Positions 34,500-44,862 of a stretch of DNA of 64,000 nt are shown here, one piece after another (within the stretch, counting starts at the first letter, position 1; the number at the start of each line of letters is the position of its first letter). The position numbers and the translations under genes are program-made. Source of the stretch: Bilabrum cf. latius (Eukaryota; Bigyra: Bicosoecida; Bigyra; Bicosoecida). Location of the stretch: the NCBI GenBank assembly GCA_965178125.1, contig OZ237759.1, positions 868,001 to 932,000 of the forward strand. The letters are read 5' to 3'. The notes under the pieces were generated by a model that searched no databases, was not told the origin of the DNA, and saw only the letters and a list, made by a program, of their open reading frames with translations.

Positions 34500-37400
34500 A
34501 TGACAGATTCCGCAGATCGCTTGCGCGAATCAAGTGGATCCATATCATACTTTGATGCAGTGGAAACGTGCAGTGCATGGTTGCGATGTGCTGAAGCAGC
34601 TGGAACTAAGGATTTCGGTATTTGGAGCGAAGCTTTGGGTGCTGACCGCCGAGACCTTGCAGCCATGGATCTTGCGCATCGGTCATTCGATTCGCTGAGT
34701 GCATATTTTCTGGAGCAATTTACTGCCTATGGGCTTGTCTTCTAGCCGGCAAGCAAACTGTCCGGTGGTGCAACCCCAACCCAGCGGTAGCTCGAACCAC
34801 GTGATGAGGAGCAATCCATCCACAGTGCGCTGCTGGAGCTCTAGCGATGTGATGCGCTACGAAAATTCAGCCAAAGTTCGTTGAAGACTCTTGCTGTTGC
34901 AATTCATTCCTCCTTGAGGCTGATTCGTGTTTGCAGATGGGCTGCCGGGACCCTAGATGCCGGCACAAGGATCGCTGCGGTGCTGCCCTGGCTCGCCGAT
35001 CCTGCTGCACATCGGAGAACCCCTCCCCTTGGTGCCGCAGGTGCGATTTCAGCAGATGCTCCAAAATCCAAATATGCATTGTAGACTCGATTGGCATCGG
35101 TTGGAAGTGCCGCCAGATTGCTTCGATCTGCCATCAAGGCCAAGCGCCCATCAGAACTGTTGGCGCTTTCTCCATTGGGGCAAGCGTTGTGGGACATGAT
35201 TGCCCCAGGAAGCGAAGAGAGTACTCAATTCGACACCTGGGAAGGAGCTGTAGTCAGTGAGCTGCTTCCCCATGCCGATGCGCTGGCCAGCTACGACTGG
35301 AAGGCTGCCGCGTCCGGCCACCGACTCGCGGGAAGAAGCTCGCGGGCTGGAGAGCCTGGCAGGAGAATGACGTGGATGGATATGATACAAGCGCATGGTC
35401 GTCCATTGGTCCGGCTGGCTGAGGCAATGAGTCATGCAAGCAAAAGCCGAGCTGAACATGACATTGTCGCCAGCGTGAGTTCGCCAGCAGATAACCAGGC
35501 AGTGATGGACGATATGCGTGGCTTGCTGGAAGTCATAGGTGCTGCTTGGGGCTTAGATTCGTTCGTTTAGAGCATAGCCTCCAGGCGTTCAGGTGGGCCA
35601 GAGGCGTCCAGCGGCACCTCGTCTGTGGCGCATCCAGCGGGTCCCGCAGCCCATTCCATGCCGGTTGCACTATGGGACTCTATGTACAGTCGTTCGGTAG
35701 ATTTGATGCGCGCTTTCAACAGCATTGTGCGGAGTGCACCAATTGCAGGCAGCGGCAGCCCAGGCGCGCATCGAGAATCCGTAGAGAACCCTGAGACTTC
35801 ATCGACGAAACTGGCCTTGTAGCTGCGACAAGTTCTCAGCCACCAAATGGATGGAGTCTGCATTGACGACATGCCCATCCTACGCGTGAAGGAATTAGTC
35901 ATCTCAATTATTTCGAGCCATCGGTCCTCTGGCGATGCGGCCTCGTCAGGGGCTGCCAGTACTGTTCCAATACAAGACGAGGTCTGTGCGAGCTGGGTGC
36001 AAGTCAGGGATGATGACGGCGATGAGTTTTTCTTCAAAGAAGACGATGGCAGGTCGGAGTGGGTTCTTCCGGCTGGCGAGCTTGGTCAAGCGCTCGATGG
36101 CTCCTACCAGATAGGAGACTACATTGACATGCCCCAGGCAGCTTGCGTTTGTTTGCTCCTCGGCCTTGCTGGATCCTTGCTGCAGCAGGGGCTCCCATAC
36201 GCAGATAGGGACCAGTTGCTCAACCTACTCTTCGTTCGATCCAGTGCTGATGTGATCACAAACGCCCTTAAGCGGGACCAGTTCGTTGCAGATGAGGCTA
36301 TAGCCCGGATGCTCCTTGAGGCTCGCCGCGGTGCGCATGCAGCAAAGGCGGTTGCCTCAACTGCAGCAGCTGGCAGCAGCGGTGCAGTCAGCACGGAAAA
36401 TGATAGTGCATATGCACTGGTAGCCTCTCGTTGGGTGCTTCATCCTGCATGCAAGTGGTCGAGTCTGCAGCAAGCGTTAGATTTCGCGTCCAGTTGCAGC
36501 ACGACTGACGTGACTGCAACAGGATCTGCCGCTGCATTGATTCTTGGAATGGCTTGCAACGAGCTGGTCTGCGCACAAGGTCCAGCGAACCGCCGTTTCA
36601 TCGCTGAGCGCTGTATCTGGATGCTGCTGCATGTAGATGGTAGCATGCTCATGCCGAGTGTGCAACCTGCAGTACTCGCGAAGCTCTGCAGAATCTGCCG
36701 AGCTCAAGTAGCCAAGACGGGCAGCCCTGTACTGTCAAAGACAGTCATGTCCCTGCAAAAAGCTAGAGATGCCTCACTTGGCACGGGGAGGGGAGATGCA
36801 TGCCCAGTTGTAGATTGCCTTGCGCAATACTCTCGCCTAGCGTCCCCTGGCGCACCTACTGGTTCGAATGCTGCTGTTGCAGGGGATATGCAAAGGGGCC
36901 AAACTTTGCCTGGAATGATGCGCTACTTCCTATCACCAGATCACTCTGACTTCACTATCATTTGTAGGCCAAACCAGCCAAGTTTCGATCAGGCCAGCGG
37001 GCATGCAAGCGGGTCCTCAGCAATCGCATCTGACTCTGCGGCGCCATACTCAGCCCCTACTAGGATTCCCTGCCATCGGATAGTGCTCGGATCTGCCTCT
37101 CCTTACTTCGATGCTATGCTAGACTCGGAATTTCAAGAAGTTGCAAGTAAGGAATCGGTGTTGCGAGGCACAGACAGAGCAGTGCGGGTGCTGTTGGCTG
37201 CGGTCTACACAGGCACCGGCTCCTGTCGCAGGCCTGAGAACCGAAGTGACCTGCAAGACGCGGTGGTGCATGCACTCATTGCTGAGTCGATTTCACCGGA
37301 TGGTTCGTTACACAGTGACAAGATACGGTGTTCTACGTATGACTTGTCCGTCGCAGTCCTGCTCGAGGTGATCGAGCTGGCTCACATGCTGCAGGCACCA

Positions 37401-37766
37401 GCAGTGAGCCTGGCAGCAAGCTCGGTGCTACGGGCAATATGTGTGCCTACGCGAGCAAAGCAGGTTGTCGATTCCGTGTGGTACATTTGCGAGGCAATAG
37501 CAAGTCGGTGCGGATCATCGCCCCCGACTACTTCATCCGAATCCGAAGAATCTGGATTTGGAGATGCATCACCACGACTGATCGGAACGCAGAAGCAGGT
37601 GCGTGACGTGATCCAAGGCGCAGCAAGCTCGCCATTTTGGGAGTGCTCCATTGAGGCTGCTCTCTTATCCTTGGAGTACCCCTCCTCTACCCCAACAGAT
37701 ACAGAAACGACCGCGCCAAACGTGTTCCAGTCGGTGGGCCTCATGCTGGTAGCGATGGCGACTTGA
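34500..37766 (+). CDS. WW- and BTB/POZ-domain protein
   Basis: A single 1,088-residue frame from ATG 34500 to TGA 37764-37766 with six TAG codons, all in the first 445 residues. A WW-like domain lies at about 497-530 (SWVQVRDDDGDEFFFKEDDGRSEWVLP: two Trp, aromatic pair, final Pro). The middle is alpha-helical and Ala/Leu-rich, possibly ARM/HEAT-like. A BTB/POZ fold at about 811-905 shows DHSDFTIIC, then after an insertion IPCHRIVLGSASPYFDAML and VLLAAVYTG, followed by BACK-like helices. BTB proteins dimerise and often act as cullin-3 substrate adaptors; the WW module would bind Pro-rich partners. A role in ubiquitination is inference. The N-terminal third is unrecognised. Confidence 0.75.
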
Positions 37767-38279
37767 CACTGCGTAAGCGGATCTCCTTCGACAGCAACCG
37801 CCAAAGATTGATTACTAGCCTGCATTTCCGATAGCTGAGCCTCATGCTAATCAATCACCAGCTACATTTAGCTCAGATCCAAGTAGATACGACGAACAGC
37901 AGAACGTGGACGCCTCCACATCAACAGGGAGACATATAGAAGGGTGGTAGGCGGTTCCTAGCTCACACGGAGTGAGTAGAAGGCTGTTTTGACCTATCCG
38001 ACTGGTCAACAGTCACTACGGTACAGACACGGTGCATTACGGCGTGCCTTAAATAATTAGCGAAAGTCCACCGTCTCGGTCATCCTGTGTCTCACCCATC
38101 CGGATTCCGGATTGGTAGGATCCCCAAACATCCGGACTATGCTTTTCCATATAAATAAGATCAGGAATTAGGGGCTGATACCGGGTACCTGTACACACAA
38201 AAGAGTAGCATGATCTGAAGGGCTAGGTCGCGATGCAATCCATACTGATGCCCGAACACTTGCCACCACGCTCAATGCC
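37767..38279. other. Convergent intergenic region, 513 bp
   Basis: It lies between the stops of the BTB gene (plus) and the FkbM gene (minus). No coding potential or repeat is seen. Confidence 0.5.
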
Positions 38280-41240
38280 TCACGCTGCACCACCAAAACC
38301 TATGCGACGACCACGACCACGCCTCCGCCGCTGCTACTCGTCCAGACGAGCCAGCATCGTGTTTGCCACGTCCTGAGACACCCATAAGTCATCATGCGCG
38401 CGCTACCCCACGAACACCATGCCCTGTCGAGACAGGATCCCGGCTACAGCTGCTCGCGACTAGTCGAACCCGCTGTGCTCGATCGACGCTGCGCCAATGG
38501 TGTACCGATCGAACGGGAACGACTTGAGCACATCCACCTCGGCCCCCTCCACGTCGAGCGTCAGGAAGTGGATCAGCCGAGGGGCGCCTATCTCGTCCAG
38601 CAGCGAGCCCAACGCCCGGATCGGCGCTTGCTCTACGTATGTGGAGTTGTCAACGCCACGCTGGTACCCCACATCGCTATGAGCCAACACCCCGGTCACA
38701 TCGCTCGCTGAAGTGCCCAAGGACAGAGTTCCACCGTCTGATGTCCCGAGTGCGGCGTGCACGCTGCGCGAGTTCGGCCGGCGCACTCGCAGCCCAGGTA
38801 GCTCTGACCCACGGGCCTCTACAAGTAGCCCAGTCCATCCCAACGCGTGCTCTAAAGCCCATGTGGTACTCAGTTTCCTCCCATCCACCGCCCCGGCCTC
38901 AACGAAAAAACCGCCCTGAAGGCCAGGCCACACCAACTCAGACACCCACTTGTCTTGCTCTAACAAGGCCTACGCAGCAAGTGGCATCGGCTTGCCCCGC
39001 ATCAGCGCCGGGCACAGCATTGTGGCCACCGACTCAGAGGACGGGACCTGGCGAAGCGGCATCTGGCTGGCCAGCCGTGCTGCCGCAATGGAGGCGGAAA
39101 CTAGGCAGTATAGCGAGGCACTGCCTGTCACAGGCGAATCACTCTGACGACTCGGACGAGACCACGTCCCCATCGTCTCAGTGGCCAAATATTGAAACAA
39201 AGTCTTGAACGCACGAGCTTGCGCCACCGGTCTCCACTACATGCCCCTGTCGCCCGTAAGGGACGTGTGCTCTGGCCAGTGGTGCTCAATTCTCAAGGAG
39301 CCTGTCTTGATTGCCACCGACAGCATCGTGTGCGTCCTGCTTGCGCTCCATGCGTCCTGCAGCACACGAACAGTGTCCAGTCCAGGGCCCCGCTGCAGCT
39401 CCAGGCCATCCAAATTCCGAGTGGCAGTTACCCCAACACCAGTCGTAAAGGATCCCGGCAGCTAGCGTGGCTGCACGTGCAGAGGTTTCGCCACCCTTTT
39501 GAAATTTGAAAGTGGCTCATCGCCATCTCCAGGCCACTGTTGAGCGTCTGCCTCCCGATGGTTCCGCATGTATTCCAGCTGCACCTGAGCCTGCAACGAC
39601 AGGCCCGACTCCGATGCAGATCGAGCAGCCACTCGCAGCGCTCGTCGGCGGCTCGAGCGGCCGGCTGGGTCCATGACAGCGGGTAAGCGCCCTGGTGCTG
39701 GCTAATATACCCTCTCAGGGTCCTGCATCCCCACCCCGAGGGTGCTTGCACGGATTTCTTTGGCTACTGTCACGCTGCTCTCCGCGCTGCCGGGCCGTAA
39801 ACGAAGCTCGCTGGGCTGCCGCAGTTGCAGAGGGCGTCCCTACAGGCTCGGGGTATCGGCATGCAGCACGCGTCCTGAGCACAGGGCAGTAATGGAGCGG
39901 GAGGCGCGCTCTGGCCGCATTGTCCAGTCGAGTTGGTCCTGTGCACGGCCACCTCGACTGAGCCACTCAGCTGCTCGCCTGAATCGGCTGCGAGCGACTC
40001 TGTCGGCCACCCAGCCCGATTGTCGCACCACCGCCTCACCGGATAGCCCGTGGGCACGAGACATGATAAAACGTCTCATCTAGGACCAGTTAGACCGGGA
40101 CTATGCTAGCCACACTCGCCCGGCCGACGACAGAGGCAATAGTCGAATCGCAGCTGCAAACGTCTCCTTGCTTGGTGAGTGCATGACCTGTAGCCGCTGG
40201 CATATGGATGGATCTGCGATTCCCCACGCCCTCGATGCGCACGCTCCTGCGGCCACTTGGCCCCACACAGTCCACCAGTCTTCGTCTAGCCTGCAATCCA
40301 ACTGCGGCCCCAGCCAGTCAAACTTTCCGCCACCTGCAGACTCGGCAGCATTGCACTAGATGGCAGAAGCTATCGCAACAAGGCCGGGCTGCTAGGCCAG
40401 CAGCGCAGACCTTGGCATCCACTCCCACGCGAACCTACCAAGGGGGGCGGCGTTGGAATAGCTTGTCCGTATCGATATAACGGCAGATTGCGCGTCACCA
40501 GCATCGTATTTCGTGCTGCAGTAGACTGCTTCCGCTGGCCACGACCACAGGCTCGATGCCCGCGCAGATGCATTGTTGCTTCTTTCGCTGTCTATTGCAC
40601 TGGCACCGATGCGTCCATCACTTCCAACGAAGTTGCGTAAAGCTATGCCGTGGACCGACACGGCGCCAGCAGCTTCGTTGAGCGCCGAGCATTCGTACGG
40701 AAGATCAATAATACCATCTGTGTGGGCCAAACGAGTCTCAGCTGCACTGAACGCCATACCATCCGTTCCCATCGCAGGATCTATCACGACCAGCGGTGGC
40801 ATTGCGGCGCGACATGCTTTCTCTAACTTGCTTGTCTGGATCAAATCAATCGATTGAGGAGATTGACCGTATGGTGGCACCCACTCAGCAACTGTCTTGC
40901 TCGTTTTGGTGGCAGCACCTCTCAAGATGTACGATGCGACGGCGTCGTACACGATCCCAGTCGATTGCTCGGGGCCGAAGACCATCGCAAGCTCTGCTGC
41001 AGCGGCCGCTGGCGTATCCGTGCCCGTTAATACGTCTGGGCAATCCAAGCGGGCCAGCTCAGGCACAACGGAAGGTCTACCGCTCGCATCGATACGATCG
41101 CTGGATAAATCCCAATATCGCATTCCAGTATGCGCATTGAAGTCCAGACGATGCCCGATACTACCATGGAATATCCAAATTAGTATCCAAACCCTATTCG
41201 GTATCGAGTCATTTCGTTCCATCTTCCAGTAAAAGTTCAT
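38280..41240 (-). CDS. Large protein with C-terminal FkbM-family methyltransferase domain
   Basis: One frame from ATG 41238-41240 to TGA 38280-38282 (986 residues) is continuous only if about twelve TAGs are Gln; no TGA or TAA intervenes. The C-terminal 180 residues are an FkbM/Methyltransf_21 domain: DKWVSELVWPGLQGGFFVEAGAVDG (SAM-binding loop), a GWTGLLVEA strand, and FLTLDVEGAEVDVL. The N-terminal 660 residues are unrecognised, with Ala/Ser-rich helices, scattered Trp and a hydrophobic stretch near residue 18-30 (VWILIWIFHG) that might be a signal anchor. FkbM enzymes methylate hydroxyl or other groups on metabolites and glycans. An internal ATG at 39242 would give a compact 320-residue methyltransferase. 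The long version is preferred for frame continuity, but two genes, or exons I cannot see, are possible. Confidence 0.65.
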
Positions 41241-41424
41241 TTTTATTCCCGCCCGGATGCGGAGTCTAAACTACGGCTCCACTCGAGCGTTGTGCAACCC
41301 TGTCACTATATCTGTTGACATTGATCAAGAGGATGCATGCCACAGTCATACCCACGGACTGGCGCGGTGGGGAGGTGGTCGTCGAGACAATTGAGATCTT
41401 GCGGACTGGTCGCTCGGACAGAAT

Positions 41425-43227
41425 TCAACCAACTCTGGCCCTCTTCGAAGCGGGTTCGTCGTCGCCCCCACTGTCAGAGGCTTCGCCTCCAGAAGCCTAC
41501 CGGGCAGCCTCCACAATTGACTGGCCTTCTTTCCACTTCTGTGGCACCGCGAACGCATGCGTTGGTGCCATGGCCCCTTGCAGCGCCCCCGAGTGCGCCG
41601 AGAGTTTCTGCTCCTCCAGCACAACGAAGGGGGACTCTTTGCGCAAGCTGAGCCCAGGAGTGGGCACTGCTACTGAAGACGCCACGCTGGCCACGCTGGC
41701 GAGCCCTTGCGCGTGGCCAGGCCCCGGGCCTGATACAGTATCAGGCCCGGGTCCTCCGCTAATCGAAGCAGCGGCATGTTTGTCTGCGAGGCCTTTGTCC
41801 AGACCTGCAGCAGAGACTGTGGCAGCTGCAGACTACCCGTGGCTATAACTGGAACCCCCTGCCTAATCTTGCTGGGAGGGCGCTGCCACTCGGGAGGGGG
41901 CCTCCGCCGCTGCTGGCCTGCCCCATAGTGACCTCCTGCCGGCAGAGGGCAGGACAGCCATCTCTGCCCCCTCCCCTGCCACGCTCCCGCCCTGGCCCTG
42001 ATCCACCTCGGCCTCGGTGAAATCGGCAGGATTGGGGGCATCAAATGGATTCCCGTACACGGGCTGGGAGTTATGGTCAACGGGGGGCTTGCCCCACCCA
42101 CCAGCGTGATATCCGTACGTGGTGGCTGGCGGGATGGGCGCATTCACGCCTGGGACTCGCATCTGCTGGTACGACGGAGGTGGACCATACCGCTGCATAC
42201 CCAGTAGCCACGGAGGGGGGTCCAGAGGCCCGCCCATGCCCAGTGCTCGCCTCAGCCTCGCCGAGAGCCGCCCCGGCCTGACCCCCGCCCTCATCTTGAC
42301 GTACTCCCTGCCCTCGAAGTACAGCTCGCCGAACCCGGAGAGCTTGGGCTTGCTCTAGTACCGGAAGAATGCATCGTACAGCTTGTCAGGCTCGATCGCG
42401 AGCTGCCCCGTCTTGGGTCTGACCTGCTCCCGCATCCGCTGCTTGAGCGACTTGCCCTGGTCCGCCTCTGCAAGGGCGTCCCTCAGAGCCCCAATGCCCG
42501 TGTCCGCGATGAACTGCGGCAGCACAAAGGGGCCTCGCTCCACGCCCCGCTTGCCCTGCATGTATTTACGCTTCCTGCTCCAGTGGCGCGGGATGGAGAC
42601 CGTATTGCGGTATGCCTTCAAGAAGGCCAGGAACACGGGGTCTGCTGCGGTCGAGTCATGCGTCTCTATCACCTCGGGGCGCGGGGCCCTGGCTTTGAGA
42701 GAGGCTAGGGACGGAGCCAGCAGGGCTCGCCTCCTGCGATTGGACATCAGCGACAGGGGCGCCTGGCCCTCCCCTATGCGACGCGCTGCCTCGGCAACGC
42801 CAAGCTCGCCCTCGTCGCCCTCCCTCTCGAGCTCTTTCTGCGGACCAGATTGACCATCTCGAGGAATGGCATCTTCTAAGCCCTCATCCACGGCTAACTC
42901 GTGCTGTTTCTGGGCAACCATGCTCTCAAATGCCCGAAATACCTCTTGGAATGCCTCTTGCGTGGGCACTGCTTCCGTCTGCTGGGCACCACCATTCACA
43001 ACCTTGCCGGAGAGATCCCTATCGGAGGGGCTCTAAGCAAAAGCAAACGCTGACTGAATAGTTGTAGACGGCGTAGTGCTGCCAGTGGTGGCTTTCCGCC
43101 GTCTTCGCTTGCGGCCTCGCCGCTTCACGACCGGCTGTTTCGCACCCCCAGATGCGCCTCCACTGTGCTCTAAAGCAACTACAGCCGATTCTTGAGATAT
43201 TTTTGGTCTTTCGTCTGTATTCTGCAT
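41425..43227 (-). CDS. SF3B2: Splicing factor 3B subunit 2 (SAP145/Cus1)
   Basis: 600 residues from ATG 43225-43227 to TGA 41425-41427 with five TAG codons. After a basic N-terminus (RRGRKRRRRK), the DUF382 core (about 180-295) has VSIPRHWSRKRKYMQGKRGVE, PFVLPQFI and REQVRPKTG. The PSP region (about 315-365) has PPPWLLGMQRYGPPPSY and PGVNAPIPP, followed by YGYHAGGWGKPPVD. SF3B2 belongs to the SF3b complex of U2 snRNP and contacts pre-mRNA near the branch site. At 42355 a TAG sits in LYDAFFRYQSKPKLSG, where other SF3B2 proteins have Gln (FFKWQTKPKL), a direct calibration of the code. The protein is shorter than animal SF3B2 (about 895) and longer than yeast Cus1 (436). The C-terminal 170 residues are low-complexity. 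Confidence 0.96.
41723..41751. repeat. 29-bp near-perfect palindrome inside SF3B2 coding sequence
   Basis: Two 14-bp arms (CCCGGGCCTGATAC and its complement) flank a single central base. It encodes part of a GPGPDTVSGPGPG stretch in the low-complexity C-terminus of SF3B2. Confidence 0.9.
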
Positions 43228-43809
43228 TTCCTTTTCAGGCTATCGCGACGCTGGTGCGCTCGGCTTCGCAGCTGCAACGCTTGGTGTACTTCGTGCCTGC
43301 TGCTCCAGGACTGCAATTAATCTTGCTTGCTGCGACCTTGATCATAGATGGTCAAAACATAACGGCATGGCAAAATCAAGTAGGGTGATGGCATAGAATG
43401 GAAATTAGGCTCACTAGCTCTGCTTTTCGTCCTCGGTGGTTCACGCCCAGATCTTTAAGCCTATCTCTCAAATCAACCACCCGGAGACTGTGCACATCTT
43501 GTACATCAGCCATTTTATAGACTCAATTATACAAGTGGACTCCAGCTGAGTGCTGCGCACAGATTTCAGGTGTCTTTGCGTTGCTGCTGCGGCAGCTCTG
43601 GCAGCAGTGCCCTGCACCTCTCGGTGGGGCAAACATCTGGTGGCAAACCGCTTGACGTGCAACAAACAACACAGCACAAGCAAAAAGATACATGGACTCG
43701 CTTTGAGCGTATCATTGAGCTCAAACGGGTGCTGTGTGCTGTGCAGTACTTGCTCAGGCTTGCCTTGCGATCTTCCGCAGCTGATGCTCGCATCCATTGT
43801 CAGTCATAC
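43228..43809. other. Intergenic, 582 bp
   Basis: Promoter side of SF3B2 and 3' flank of the U1A/U2B'' gene. Open stretches on both strands (for example 43566-43793 minus) lack domains. Confidence 0.5.
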
Positions 43810-44657
43810 TCATTTCGCAAACCCAAGCGAGAGCTTCAGACCACCTGTCGCCTCGGTTCCATCAAGGCCCCTGCGCGCAACGTCAGCCTCTGAAATCGAC
43901 GAAAAAGTCACGAAGGCCATTCCCTTGCCCCCGGGCACCAGCCGCACGCTCTCAAACCCCGCGAATTGCCCGAAGATCGCCGTTAGTGACTCCGAGCTGG
44001 CATCTGCACCCAGACCATCCGCAAACAGAACTTTGCTAGGCTCGTTGCTGGTAGCCTCAGAGCCTTGTGGGTCAGTCCTGGCTCTCTTAGAAGCGCGGCC
44101 AGGCTACTCCTCGCCCGGAGCCGCCGCTTCCTGACTGCCGGCCGCATGCCCGCTGCCTTCCGTCGAGGCTGATGCATTTGACCCTGCACCACTAGCTGCT
44201 GGGGCTTCTGATTCGTGTCCAGATTCCAAGTCCTAGCGTGATCGCTTTGCTCCAATACTGCCGCTGCCTGCAGCGGTTAGCTCAGGACTCTGCTCTGCTA
44301 CCTTGTCTTCGCCTTTCTTGGCTGCAAACGCAATCGCCATGGGCTTCCCAAACAGTGGAAACGACTACATTTGCTTCAGGGCGACACTTGATGCCGCTGT
44401 GGTCTCGAAATCTAGCCATGCCTGACCCTTCAACTTGAGTGTTTTCGCGGCCTGCGATGCGATTTTCAGTGCAAACGCCGTGAGAAAGTGTACATTGTCG
44501 AATTTCACAAACGAGTGCAAGCAGTCGGTGCCCTGCTCACGTGGATTCTGGTTATCTTTCCAAACTAGGAGAAGATGGCATACAGAGCCCTCTTCAAAGG
44601 ACCCTTCTTCACCTTCTCGTCAAGATTCCGAACATAAAGGGTCTTGCAAGCCGCCAT
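43810..44657 (-). CDS. U1A/U2B''-type spliceosomal RNA-binding protein (two RRMs)
   Basis: Exon 1 is 44657-44541 and exon 2 44451-43810, joined across an 89-nt intron; 252 residues ending at TGA 43810-43812. RRM1 begins at the N-terminus (TLYVRNLDEKVKK, RALYAIFSQFGKI, then TLKLKGQAWLDF and ALKQMQSFPLFGKPMAIAFA). RRM2 is C-terminal (KVLFADGLG, IFGQFAGFESVRLVPGGKGMAFVTF). A Ser/Ala/Gly linker carries a basic KRSR and SKRART. TAG codons supply the Gln of IFSQFG and of KQMQSFP, both Gln in U1A/U2B''. These proteins bind hairpins of U1 or U2 snRNA; one protein may serve both. The two RRMs and their order exclude generic RRM proteins. The intron sits inside RRM1, immediately after ITRIH. Confidence 0.94.
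44452..44540 (-). other. Spliceosomal intron, 89 nt
   Basis: CAC/GTGAGC donor, GCATCGCAG/GCC acceptor on the minus strand, phase 0, after codon 39. Splicing rebuilds RRM1 (ITRIH-AAKTLKLKGQA). Confidence 0.9.
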
Positions 44658-44862
44658 AAGATGCTACTATGAACGAAACTTACTGCGTGGCGGCTGCAAA
44701 CCGGCCAGGACAATTTTACGCTCTGTGTTCCGCATCATGATGGGCACATGAAGGTTCGGGCGCGGCGCCAACAACAAGAATGCGCCTTCTGGGGACTAGA
44801 ATCAAGTTTTCAAAGAGCGTATTCAGCGAAGCTGCACATTTTACTAAATACTATTGTATATA
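44658..44862. promoter_or_regulatory. Bidirectional promoter, U1A/U2B'' and kinesin-2
   Basis: 205 bp separate the two start codons of these divergently transcribed genes. An AT-rich TATTGTATATA element lies immediately before the kinesin ATG at 44863. Confidence 0.5.
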
